Shown: piece after piece, positions 28,995 through 37,550 of the stretch
How positions within the stretch are numbered: the first letter of the stretch is position 1
How the letters are laid out: each line of letters opens with the position of its first letter
Assembly: GCF_040529045.1 (NCBI RefSeq)
Contig: NZ_CP131914.1
Location: forward strand, 2,960,501-3,024,500
DNA: 64,000 nucleotides
Reading direction: 5' to 3'
Origin: Xanthomonas indica
GTDB lineage: Bacteria > Pseudomonadota > Gammaproteobacteria > Xanthomonadales > Xanthomonadaceae
Program-made: the position numbers and the translations under genes
The notes under the pieces: model-generated
The model's input: only the letters and a program-made list of their open reading frames with translations
What the model was told of the DNA's origin: nothing
Database searches by the model: none

Positions 28995-29612
28995 TCAACG
29001 CAGGATGCGGGCGCCGCCAGGCATCAGCGCATCGTAGAAACACCGGTCCGGCAACACGTCCGGCACGGTGCCGGGCAGCAACCATTCGCAGTGCCTGCCG
29101 ATCTTGGCGCCGCTGCGGGTCATGCTGCCGCCGCCCAAGGTGCTGCCCTGGCCAATCTGGGTGCCGCGGCCGAGGTGCACGCCGGCATGCAGGGTGACGC
29201 AGGCGCCTACGCGCACATCCTGTTCGACGATTACCTGCCGTTCCAGCCAACTGCCGGCGCCGATGCTGCTGCCGGCCGCCAAGTTGCAGCCCGGGCCGAC
29301 ATGCACGTTGCCGAGCAGGCGCACGCCGGCGTCGACATGCGCCTGCGGCCAGATCAGGTCGATACTGCCGTAGCCGGCCAGGCGCACGTCGGCGAGCAGC
29401 TTGTGCCGCGACTGGTTGACCGCGCGTTCGTCCATGGCGACGAACACGTCGGTCGTGGCAGGCACATGGCTGGCATGCAGGGCGCCCAGGTCGAAGTTGT
29501 AGCGGTCCTGCGCGTCCAGGACGATGTCCACGTGCGCCAGGCCACATGCCTGCACGGTGCGCTGCGCCTGTTCCAGCGCATGGCCCTGGCCGATCAACAC
29601 CAGCGCGTTCAT
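28995..29612 (-). CDS. Left-handed beta-helix (hexapeptide) acyltransferase-like protein
   Basis: A 205-residue protein. The N-terminal 90 residues begin like PglD/NeuD-type nucleotide-sugar N-acyltransferases (NALVLIGQGHALEQAQ), and residues 90-180 form hexapeptide repeats ([LIV]-G-x4 turns: VGPGCNLAAGSSIGAGSWLE, VRVGACVTLHAGVHLGRGTQ). It is the last gene of the glycan operon, with its ATG overlapping the Rieske gene stop. It is a second member of this fold in the same operon (see 30775-31416), though its N-terminus is more divergent. Acyl donor and acceptor are unknown; transfer of the ACP-borne acyl group to an amino sugar is one inference. Confidence 0.75.
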   Translation of the reverse strand: MNALVLIGQGHALEQAQRTVQACGLAHVDIVLDAQDRYNFDLGALHASHVPATTDVFVAMDERAVNQSRHKLLADVRLAGYGSIDLIWPQAHVDAGVRLLGNVHVGPGCNLAAGSSIGAGSWLERQVIVEQDVRVGACVTLHAGVHLGRGTQIGQGSTLGGGSMTRSGAKIGRHCEWLLPGTVPDVLPDRCFYDALMPGGARILR

Positions 29613-30748
29613 GCCGGTTGCTCCAGCACATTGGCGCGGTACCACAGGTGCTGGCGCACCAGTTCGGTCTCGTAGTCGCCATGCATGAAGGGGCGCGAAT
29701 GCGCGCCTAGGCCCGCCTGGAGGCGTTCCAGCACCGCCGTGTCCTCGGCGATCACCTGGTGCTCGATGCGCATCAGCGTGCTCAGCAGCGCAGTGAAATC
29801 GGTGCGTTCGCTCTTGCGTTGCGCAGTCGCCACCCACAGGTGGTAGTCGGTCTCGTGCGGCGAGACCGGATCGTACTGCTGCAGCACGAAGGAGTCGCCG
29901 CGCACGCTGTAGAAGTTCACGTTCGGATACAGGAACCAGTTGTAGAACGCCGAGTCCTCGCCGTAGCGCTCGCATAGCGGCCGGTACCACTGGTCCTGTG
30001 CCGCGATCTCGGCCTTGGCCGGAAAGCTCAGCGCATGCAGCGGAGGGCACTCGGCCTCCTGCAGCAGTTGCTCCACTACCGAGGGGACGTCCGCCGGCCG
30101 CTCGACATGCGCCGAGGGCTTGGGCGCCGCGGTCATCAGCGGATTGAAGGTCTTGGGATGGATGAACGGGACATGGTTGTAATCCTTCACGTTCTCCATG
30201 TTGAGTTTCCAGTTGTAGCGCACTCGGTGGCAGCTGTAGATCAGTTGGGAGTCCACGTGCGATGCCGCCGCGCGCAACGTCTCCAGGAACGCCGGCGCGA
30301 ACTGTGCCTCCAGCGGCAGCGGCTGCGCGGCCATGTTCACGAACAACAGTTCGCCGACCTGCTGCACATGCAGTTTGGTCAGGCAGATCCCGGCCTTCTC
30401 TTCGGCGGTGAACTGGTACAGGCCGGAATTGGGCAGCCCGCGCAGTTCGCCCTCGGCGCCGAAGGACCAGGCGTGGTACGGGCACACCAGCGGACGCTTG
30501 CCGTGCGACTCGATCTGGATCGCCGACTGCCGGTGCGGGCACTGGTTGAGGAAGGCGCGGATGCCGGCCTCGGTGCGCTGCACCAGCACCGGCACCCCGG
30601 CCACCTGGCGCGCGAAGAACTGGTTGCGCTCGCGCACCATGGAGGCGAAGCCGGCGAAGATCCACAGCTTGCCGAACAGCCGCTGCTGTTCCAGGCGCAG
30701 GCTCTGCGGGCTGATGTAGTGCTCGGCGTCGAGGGCGTGGCGGGTCAT
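29609..30748 (-). CDS. Rieske-type ring-hydroxylating oxygenase alpha-subunit homologue
   Basis: A 379-residue non-heme iron oxygenase. The Rieske [2Fe-2S] site is complete: Cys70-x-His72 and Cys89-x2-His92. The mononuclear iron site is also complete: E185-x3-D189-x2-H192-x4-H197, with a C-terminal EDTAVLERLQAG segment carrying the usual aspartate ligand. It should therefore be active with a reductase partner, which is not encoded nearby. ATG 30748 has AGGAA about 10 nt upstream; a TTG at 30778 overlapping the previous stop is possible. Sitting within the glycan operon, it may hydroxylate or oxidise the acyl chain or sugar. Such a gene in a flagellar locus is unusual. Confidence 0.88.
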   Translation of the reverse strand: MTRHALDAEHYISPQSLRLEQQRLFGKLWIFAGFASMVRERNQFFARQVAGVPVLVQRTEAGIRAFLNQCPHRQSAIQIESHGKRPLVCPYHAWSFGAEGELRGLPNSGLYQFTAEEKAGICLTKLHVQQVGELLFVNMAAQPLPLEAQFAPAFLETLRAAASHVDSQLIYSCHRVRYNWKLNMENVKDYNHVPFIHPKTFNPLMTAAPKPSAHVERPADVPSVVEQLLQEAECPPLHALSFPAKAEIAAQDQWYRPLCERYGEDSAFYNWFLYPNVNFYSVRGDSFVLQQYDPVSPHETDYHLWVATAQRKSERTDFTALLSTLMRIEHQVIAEDTAVLERLQAGLGAHSRPFMHGDYETELVRQHLWYRANVLEQPA

Positions 30749-30774
30749 GCGGAAGGGCGTTCCTGCGTGCGGGG

Positions 30775-31416
30775 TCAACGGCTGAAGATGGTCCGCGCCG
30801 GATTCCCGGCGACGGTGACGTTGGGCGGGACGTCCTTGACCACCACGCTGCCGGCGCCGATCACTGCGCCGTCGCCGATCGCGATGCCGGGCAGCACGGT
30901 GGCGTGGGGGTGGATGACCACGTCGTTGCCGATGCGCGCGCCGCCGCCGACGAACACGAAGTTGCCGATCTGCACGTAGTCGCCGACCACCACATCGTGG
31001 CCGACGATGGTGGTGGCGAGGATGGTGACGAACTCGCCGATGCGGCTGTCGGCGCCGATCGATACGCCGACCTCGAACAGGCTGCCGCGCCCGATCGGCG
31101 TCTCCGAGGCTTCACGCAGGCGCGGGCGCAGCACCATGAAGTCGGCGCCGCGTTCCAGCAGCGGCTGGCTGTAGCGGCGGCGCGCGGCCGGATCGCCGAG
31201 CGCACAGACGAACAGGTCGCCGGGCAGCGGCTGGTAGGTGTCCGGGTCGCCGAGCAGCGGCCAGCGCAAGCCGGGCGCCAATGCGCTGCGGCTGTCCAGG
31301 AAGCCCTTGATGTCCCAGGCCTGGCCGTAGCCGGGATCGTCGGCGCATGCCATCGCCGCCACGCCGCGGCCGAAGCCGCCAGCGCCGACGATCAGGACAT
31401 GTTGCGGCACGGTCAT
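30775..31416 (-). CDS. NeuD/PglD-like sugar acyltransferase
   Basis: A 213-residue protein with the two-part architecture of the NeuD/PglD family. A Rossmann-like N-terminus starts HVLIVGAGGFGRGVA (GAGGFGRG, residues 11-18), and a left-handed beta-helix runs over residues about 105-213 with SIGADSRIGEFVTI, GDYVQIGNFVFVGGG, VVIHPHATVLPGIAIGDGA and the NPAR terminus. Members transfer acetyl or acyl groups to the 4-amino group of UDP- or dTDP-linked amino sugars, which fits the aminotransferase in the same operon. The ATG overlaps the preceding stop by 4 bp. Confidence 0.85.
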   Translation of the reverse strand: MTVPQHVLIVGAGGFGRGVAAMACADDPGYGQAWDIKGFLDSRSALAPGLRWPLLGDPDTYQPLPGDLFVCALGDPAARRRYSQPLLERGADFMVLRPRLREASETPIGRGSLFEVGVSIGADSRIGEFVTILATTIVGHDVVVGDYVQIGNFVFVGGGARIGNDVVIHPHATVLPGIAIGDGAVIGAGSVVVKDVPPNVTVAGNPARTIFSR

Positions 31417-32192
31417 ACGTACTCCACGCCGCCATCCATGCTGAAGGCCTGGCCGGTCACCTTGCTGCTCGCCTGCGACAGGAAATACAGGCATGCCAGG
31501 GCGACGTCCTGGGGCGTGCCGATGCCCAGCGGATAACGCGCGCGGTTCTCCTCGAGCCAGGCCTTGTCCTCGCTGGTCAGCGGCGTTTCGACCAGACTCG
31601 GGCACAGTGCGTTGGCGCGGATGTTACGCCGCACCAATTCCAGTGCCAGCGGGCGCAAGGTGCCGATCAAGGCGGCCTTGGAGCCAGCATAGGGGCCCAC
31701 GCCGACGGTGCCGGTGAGCGCGGCGATGGACGACAGGAACACGATCGAACTGCCGGGGCGCAGCGACTGCCGCGCCAGCAGATGCCGGGTGAGCATCGTC
31801 GGCGCGATGTAGTTGATCGCCATCACTTCGTTGAGAAACGGTTCGCTGACCAGCTTCATCGGCGACAGGCCACGGATGCCGGCGCTGTGCACGACGCCAT
31901 CGAGCGGACCGCACTCGGCGGCGAGCCGTTGCACGGTGGCTGCCTCGCTCAGGTCGCCGGCGAACAGGCGATGGCCGTCGCCAGGCAAGGCGTCCAGCAC
32001 GGCCTGCAGACGTGCCTGATCGCGTCCAGCCACGATCAGTTGCGCACCCGCGCCGGCGCAGGTCTTCGCGACCGCCTCGCCGATCCCCTTCGAGGCGCCG
32101 GTCACCAGCACGGCCTTGCCGTCCAGTCCATACAACCCGCGCAACAGCGCGGAAGGCTCGTCCAACAGGGACATCGGGGTTTCCATGTTCAT
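31413..32192 (-). CDS. Short-chain dehydrogenase/reductase (second of pair)
   Basis: A 259-residue classical SDR. The cofactor motif TGASKGIG is at residues 31-38, the catalytic Ser at 154/155, and Tyr168-x3-Lys172 in PYAGSKAAL. The usual NNAG is HSAG here. It resembles FabG-type 3-ketoacyl-ACP reductases, in keeping with the ACP and ketoacyl synthase upstream; acting on a keto-sugar is the alternative. The ATG at 32192 overlaps the stop of the first SDR (ATGA), and its end overlaps the NeuD-like gene. Confidence 0.86.
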   Translation of the reverse strand: MNMETPMSLLDEPSALLRGLYGLDGKAVLVTGASKGIGEAVAKTCAGAGAQLIVAGRDQARLQAVLDALPGDGHRLFAGDLSEAATVQRLAAECGPLDGVVHSAGIRGLSPMKLVSEPFLNEVMAINYIAPTMLTRHLLARQSLRPGSSIVFLSSIAALTGTVGVGPYAGSKAALIGTLRPLALELVRRNIRANALCPSLVETPLTSEDKAWLEENRARYPLGIGTPQDVALACLYFLSQASSKVTGQAFSMDGGVEYV

Positions 32193-32950
32193 AGGCGCAT
32201 CGGCAGGGAGAGGCCGCCATCGATGGTGAGGGTGCTGCGGGTGATCCAGCGGCTGGCGGCGGACAACAGATAGACCGCGCCCTTGGCGACATCGTCGGCA
32301 TCGATGCGCCCGAGCGGCGTCAGGCTGATCTTGTTTTCCATTTTCGCCGTGGCGCCGAGGGCGTCGAGCATTGGCGTATGCACATAGCCAGGCGCGATGC
32401 AGTTGGCGCGGATGCCACGCTTGGCCTGTTCCAGCGCCAGCGTGCGTACCGCGGCCTCCAGGGCGGCCTTGGATCCGGCGTAACCGGCGCTGGCCTGCGG
32501 TGCTGCCCGTGCGGTCAGGGCGGATACGTAGACCAGCGAGGCACCCGAGGCCAGGCGACGTTTGGCCAGCAACTGTTGGGTAAGTGCGACCGGCGCCAGA
32601 TAGTTCACCGCCAGCATCTGTTGCAAGTGCTGTTCGGCGGCCATGTGGAACGGCACCAGGGTCGCGATCCCGGCGCACGACGCCAGCCCGTGGTAGTGCT
32701 CCGCGGCTTCCAGCAGGCGCGTGCGGGTGGCTGGTTCGGTCAGGTCGCCATCGATGGTCCGATGCCCGGCGCCGTGCAGCGCGTCGGCGACCGCCTGCAG
32801 CCGCACGCGATCGCGTCCGTTGAGCACCAGGGTGGCGCCGAAGCGCGCGCACAGCGTCGCGACAGCGGCGCCGATGCCCGAGGAAGCACCGGTCACCAGG
32901 ATGGTCTTGCCCTGCAGCCCGAAGGCATCGGTGGGTGCGGCAGGCGCCAT
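32189..32950 (-). CDS. Short-chain dehydrogenase/reductase (first of pair)
   Basis: A 253-residue classical SDR with TGASSGIG at residues 20-27, Ser143, and Tyr157-x3-Lys161 (GYAGSKAAL). The NNAG position reads SCAG. It starts 2 bp after the ketoacyl-ACP synthase stop, with ATG at 32950; the frame is open much further upstream but that part is shadow. It is clearly paralogous in overall pattern to the next SDR. Two reductases next to an ACP and a KAS III suggest two reductive steps on a short acyl chain, or one on acyl and one on sugar. Confidence 0.86.
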   Translation of the reverse strand: MAPAAPTDAFGLQGKTILVTGASSGIGAAVATLCARFGATLVLNGRDRVRLQAVADALHGAGHRTIDGDLTEPATRTRLLEAAEHYHGLASCAGIATLVPFHMAAEQHLQQMLAVNYLAPVALTQQLLAKRRLASGASLVYVSALTARAAPQASAGYAGSKAALEAAVRTLALEQAKRGIRANCIAPGYVHTPMLDALGATAKMENKISLTPLGRIDADDVAKGAVYLLSAASRWITRSTLTIDGGLSLPMRL

Positions 32951-32952
32951 CG

Positions 32953-33993
32953 TCAGGACTCGATCAGGTCGGGGAACACCGCGCCGTCGATATCGACCAG
33001 GCAGGTGCCCCAGGACAGGCCGATGCCGAAGCCGCACAACAGCACCCGCTTGCGACCTTCTTCCAGCTCCTTGTTGATCCGCGCGGTCATGGTCACCGGC
33101 AGCGAGGCGCCGCTGGTGTTGCCAAAATCGTGCAGGGTGGAGGGCACCTTTTCCGGGGGCAGGCCGAGCTTCTTGCGGATGGTCTCGTTGATCATCCGGT
33201 TGGCCTGGTGGAACACGAAGTAATCGATCTCGTCCTTGGACACGCCGCTGTAGTCGAGCAGCTTCTGCACCGCCGGCGGTACCCGCTGGGTGGAGAAGCT
33301 CAGCACTGCCACGCCGTCCAGTTGCAGGTCCACGCCGCGGTGCCAACGGTCGTGCTCGTCGGCGCGGTACGGGATCAGGTGTTGCACCCCAACCGGTTCG
33401 CGATGGCCGCCGACGGGCAGGATGATCGCGCGGTAACCGCTGCCGTCGCTGTTGAGGTCGAAATGCATCGGCGCGGCATCGGCGCTGAATTCCAGCGCGG
33501 TGGCGGTGCCGGAGTCGGAAAAGATCGGATCCTCCAGGTTGGCGCTGCGGTCGCCGACCAGCAGCAAACCCTTCTTGACCCCGCCGGCGGCGATCATCGA
33601 GCCGAGCAGGTTGATGCCGAACGGGTAGGCCGAACAGCCCAGGTTGACGTCGAAGGCCACGGTGGCATGCGACAGACCCAGGCGATCCTGCAGGATGATC
33701 GCCGTGGCCGGGATCGGATAATCCGGCGACTGCGTGACCACGATCAGCGCATCGACCTCCTCGCGCTGCCATTGCAGGCGCTCCAGCAGCACCTGCGCCG
33801 CGTCGAAGGCCAGGTCGGAAAAGCACTGCCATTCCGCGGCCATGCGCCGGGTCTCGATGCCGATGTTGCGCACCAGCCGCTCGCGCTCGGAGCGGATCTG
33901 CGGCCGGCAATCGGTCAGGTTGGAGACAACGCGCCTGGGTACGCAGGTCGCCATGCCGGCGAAGCGTACGTTGTGCAGCGTGGAGGTCGGCAT
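32953..33993 (-). CDS. FabH-like 3-oxoacyl-ACP synthase III
   Basis: A 346-residue thiolase-fold condensing enzyme with the complete KAS III triad: Cys120 (NLGCSAYP), His262 (FHQANRMI) and Asn292 (GNTSGASLP). The family condenses an acyl-CoA with malonyl-ACP to make a beta-ketoacyl-ACP. Its gene follows the small ACP gene by one base and precedes two SDRs, so it likely elongates or starts an acyl chain on that dedicated ACP. The housekeeping fabH would sit in a fatty-acid cluster, so this is a specialised copy. The product may be a short hydroxyacyl group for the flagellin sugar. Confidence 0.9.
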   Translation of the reverse strand: MPTSTLHNVRFAGMATCVPRRVVSNLTDCRPQIRSERERLVRNIGIETRRMAAEWQCFSDLAFDAAQVLLERLQWQREEVDALIVVTQSPDYPIPATAIILQDRLGLSHATVAFDVNLGCSAYPFGINLLGSMIAAGGVKKGLLLVGDRSANLEDPIFSDSGTATALEFSADAAPMHFDLNSDGSGYRAIILPVGGHREPVGVQHLIPYRADEHDRWHRGVDLQLDGVAVLSFSTQRVPPAVQKLLDYSGVSKDEIDYFVFHQANRMINETIRKKLGLPPEKVPSTLHDFGNTSGASLPVTMTARINKELEEGRKRVLLCGFGIGLSWGTCLVDIDGAVFPDLIES

Positions 33994-33994
33994 G

Positions 33995-34219
33995 CTAGGC
34001 CTCGGTCAGCTTGTAGAGGTCGCCGAGGGTGACCACGGCGGCCAGATGCTCGCCGGTGATGGTCTTGCCGTACTCCGAGTCGAACATCACGATCACGCCC
34101 AGCGCGGCCAGCGAATCCCACTCGGGCAGGTCGCGCAACACCGTGTCCATGGTCACCTCGACCGGATTCTGGAAGTCGGTCGCGGACAGGAAATTCTCGA
34201 TAAACGTTTCTTGGCTCAT
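33995..34219 (-). CDS. Small acyl carrier protein
   Basis: A 74-residue acidic protein of ACP size. The phosphopantetheine attachment serine is Ser36 in EWDSLAAL (DSL motif), followed by the typical hydrophobic/acidic helix IVMFDSEYG. It diverges from fatty-acid AcpP, which agrees with a dedicated role. It overlaps the aminotransferase stop by 4 bp and is one base from the KAS III gene, so these three are translationally coupled. Confidence 0.9.
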   Translation of the reverse strand: MSQETFIENFLSATDFQNPVEVTMDTVLRDLPEWDSLAALGVIVMFDSEYGKTITGEHLAAVVTLGDLYKLTEA

Positions 34220-35394
34220 GCTGCGGGTTCCACGGGTTGGGCGAAGGAGGAAGGGGCGGTGATGCTAGCGGAATCGGACGCGGGCAGGACGCCGCCCGCC
34301 GCGGCGATCAGGTCGACGATGGCGTCCACCTGCTGGGCCGCCAGTCCGGGAAAGATCGGCAGGCACAGCACGCGTTCGGCCATCTGCCGCGCCACCGGCA
34401 GGCCGGCCGGCGCGGAGGAGGGCAGGCCGCGATACATCGGGAAATCGCTGATCAGCGGGTAGAAATAGCGGCGTACCAGGATGTCGTGGCTGCGCAGCAG
34501 CCGGTGCAGTTCGTCGCGCGCCAGCGGGAAGGCATCCTCGACCAGGATCGGGAACGAGGCGTAATTGGACAGTGCCGGTTCCCGCGGTGCCAGGCAGCGG
34601 ATCCCCGGCACCTGCGCCAGGCGCCGCCGGTACTGCGCATCGATCGCCCCGCGCTGCGCCAGCGCGTCGTCGATGTGCTGCAGTTGCAGCAGCCCGAAGG
34701 CGGCGTTGATCTCGCTCATCTTGCCGTTGATGCCGGTCGCCACCACGGTGGTCTCGTCGACGAAGCCGAAGTTCTTCAGCCGGCTGATACGCTGGTAGGT
34801 CTTGGCGTCCGGGCAGACGATGGCGCCGCCTTCGAAGGTGTTGAACACCTTGGTGGCGTGGAAGCTGAGCACGCTGAGGTCGCCGTGGCGCAGGATCGAG
34901 CCGCCCTCGTCCTTGACCCCGAACGCATGGGCGGCATCGTAGATGACCTTGAGGTTGTAGGTGTCGGCGATGCGCTCGATCGCGGCGGTGTCGCAGGGCG
35001 TGCCGTAGCAGTGCACCGGCATGATCGCAGTGGTGTGCGGGGTGATCGCCGCCTCGATCTTGAGCGGATCCAGGTTCATGGTCTGCGGATCGATGTCCAC
35101 GAACACCGGCTTGATGCCGCGCCACAGCAGCGAATGCGCGGTGGCGACGAAGGAATACGGCGTGGTGATGACCTCGCCGGTGATGCGCAGCGCCTGCAGC
35201 GCAGTCAGCAGTGCCAGGGTGCCGTTGGTCAGCAGCGCCAGGTGGTTCACCCCCAGGTACTCGGCCAGGGCCTTCTCCAGCGCCCGGTGCATGTCGCCGC
35301 CGTTGGTCAGGATGCGGCTGCGCCAGATCTGCTCCAGGTACGGAACGAACGCCTCCAGGGGCGGCAGCAGCGGACTGGTGACGGGGATGGACAT
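34216..35394 (-). CDS. DegT/DnrJ-family sugar aminotransferase, VioA-like
   Basis: A 392-residue PLP-dependent aminotransferase. The PLP lysine is Lys182 in SFHATKVFNTFEGGA and the pyridine-nitrogen aspartate is Asp153 in IYDAAHAFG. The N-terminus VTSPLLPPLEAFVPYLEQIW and RILTNGG are strongly reminiscent of VioA, which makes dTDP-4-amino-4,6-dideoxyglucose (viosamine) from dTDP-4-keto-6-deoxyglucose. The keto-sugar supply (rmlA/rmlB) is not in the window. It is first gene of the glycan operon, 58 nt downstream of a predicted sigma-54 start. ATG 35394 is chosen; the frame further upstream includes the promoter and is excluded. Confidence 0.9.
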   Translation of the reverse strand: MSIPVTSPLLPPLEAFVPYLEQIWRSRILTNGGDMHRALEKALAEYLGVNHLALLTNGTLALLTALQALRITGEVITTPYSFVATAHSLLWRGIKPVFVDIDPQTMNLDPLKIEAAITPHTTAIMPVHCYGTPCDTAAIERIADTYNLKVIYDAAHAFGVKDEGGSILRHGDLSVLSFHATKVFNTFEGGAIVCPDAKTYQRISRLKNFGFVDETTVVATGINGKMSEINAAFGLLQLQHIDDALAQRGAIDAQYRRRLAQVPGIRCLAPREPALSNYASFPILVEDAFPLARDELHRLLRSHDILVRRYFYPLISDFPMYRGLPSSAPAGLPVARQMAERVLCLPIFPGLAAQQVDAIVDLIAAAGGVLPASDSASITAPSSFAQPVEPAA

Positions 35395-35462
35395 GGGACC
35401 TGCCTGGCGACGGGTGGAAGTCCCCGGTGCGGAACACGCCGCCCGGTGCTGTGGAAACGTGA

Positions 35463-35478
35463 AGCAAGCCACATGCCA
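35463..35478 (-). promoter_or_regulatory. Sigma-54 promoter of the glycan/acyl operon
   Basis: On the minus strand it reads TGGCATGTGGCTTGCT: GG, 10 bases, GC, preceded by TT as at other flagellar sites. Predicted start near 35452, 58 nt before the aminotransferase ATG. It separates this operon from fleQ and ties it to RpoN control. Confidence 0.82.
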
Positions 35479-35630
35479 AAGGCGCTGTCCACTGTCGGCG
35501 TGGCCGACCGGGATGCGCTGCCGGCGAAACGCCGCGTGGCCGTCGCGCACGCACGCCGCCTGCGCGCGCCCGCGCGTGTGGAGGGGGAAGGGAGGGAAGG
35601 TAAGGGAAAGGAGCCCGCTGCCAGGCGGGC

Positions 35631-35656
35631 GCGCCGGGTGCGGCCGCACCCGGCGC
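35631..35656 (-). terminator. Hairpin terminator candidate after fleQ
   Basis: GCGCCGGGTGC at 35631-35641 pairs perfectly with 35646-35656 across a 4-nt loop, 12 bp beyond the fleQ stop. On the minus strand it is followed by a pyrimidine-rich run (35583-35612, seen as AGGGAGGGAAGG-type purines on the plus strand). It would insulate fleQ from the glycan operon. Confidence 0.6.
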
Positions 35657-35667
35657 CGTGCGCCGAC

Positions 35668-37151
<1,484 letters not shown>

Positions 37152-37155
<4 letters not shown>

Positions 37156-37535
37156 GCCGGTACTCCTTCGGTCCGAAGCCCCTCCAGGATCGGCATCACT
37201 TCCTGGATGTAGGACAGCTTGCTGACGAAGTTGTCGGCGCCGGCGCGCATGGCATGCTCGCGGTGCTCGGCGTCGTCGAAATGGCTGGCGATCACGATGT
37301 ACGGCGCCTGGTCCTGGGTCTTGATCAGGCGCGTGGCCTGCAGGCCGCCCATTTCGGGCATGGCCAGGTCCATCAGCACCACCTGCGGACGCAACGACTC
37401 GGACCGCTCGATGGCTTCCAGGCCATTGGCGGCGCTACCGATCACTTCCATCCAGTCGAGCTTGCGGAAGTGGCGCATGGCGGCGTTGATGAAACCTTCG
37501 TGGTCGTCGACCAGAAGCACGGACAATTTGTTCAT
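37152..37535 (-). CDS. Orphan single-domain response regulator between rpoN and fleQ
   Basis: A 127-residue receiver domain without output domain. Acidic residues Asp10-Asp11, phospho-acceptor Asp56 (VVLMDLAMP) and Lys107 (FVSKLSY) are all present, so it should be phosphorylatable. The closest pattern is the receiver of NarL-type regulators (LLVDDHEGF) rather than CheY. It overlaps fleQ by 4 bp and follows rpoN by 15 bp, so it is cotranscribed with the two master regulators. A role in modulating FleQ or RpoN is inference from context. Confidence 0.88.
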
Positions 37536-37550
37536 ATGCGTCGTTTTTCC

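Noticed and set aside
30749-30778. TTG start at 30778 for the Rieske oxygenase, overlapping the preceding stop.
   Set aside because: Possible, but the ATG at 30748 has an AGGAA ribosome binding site at a good distance and begins where the family sequence begins.
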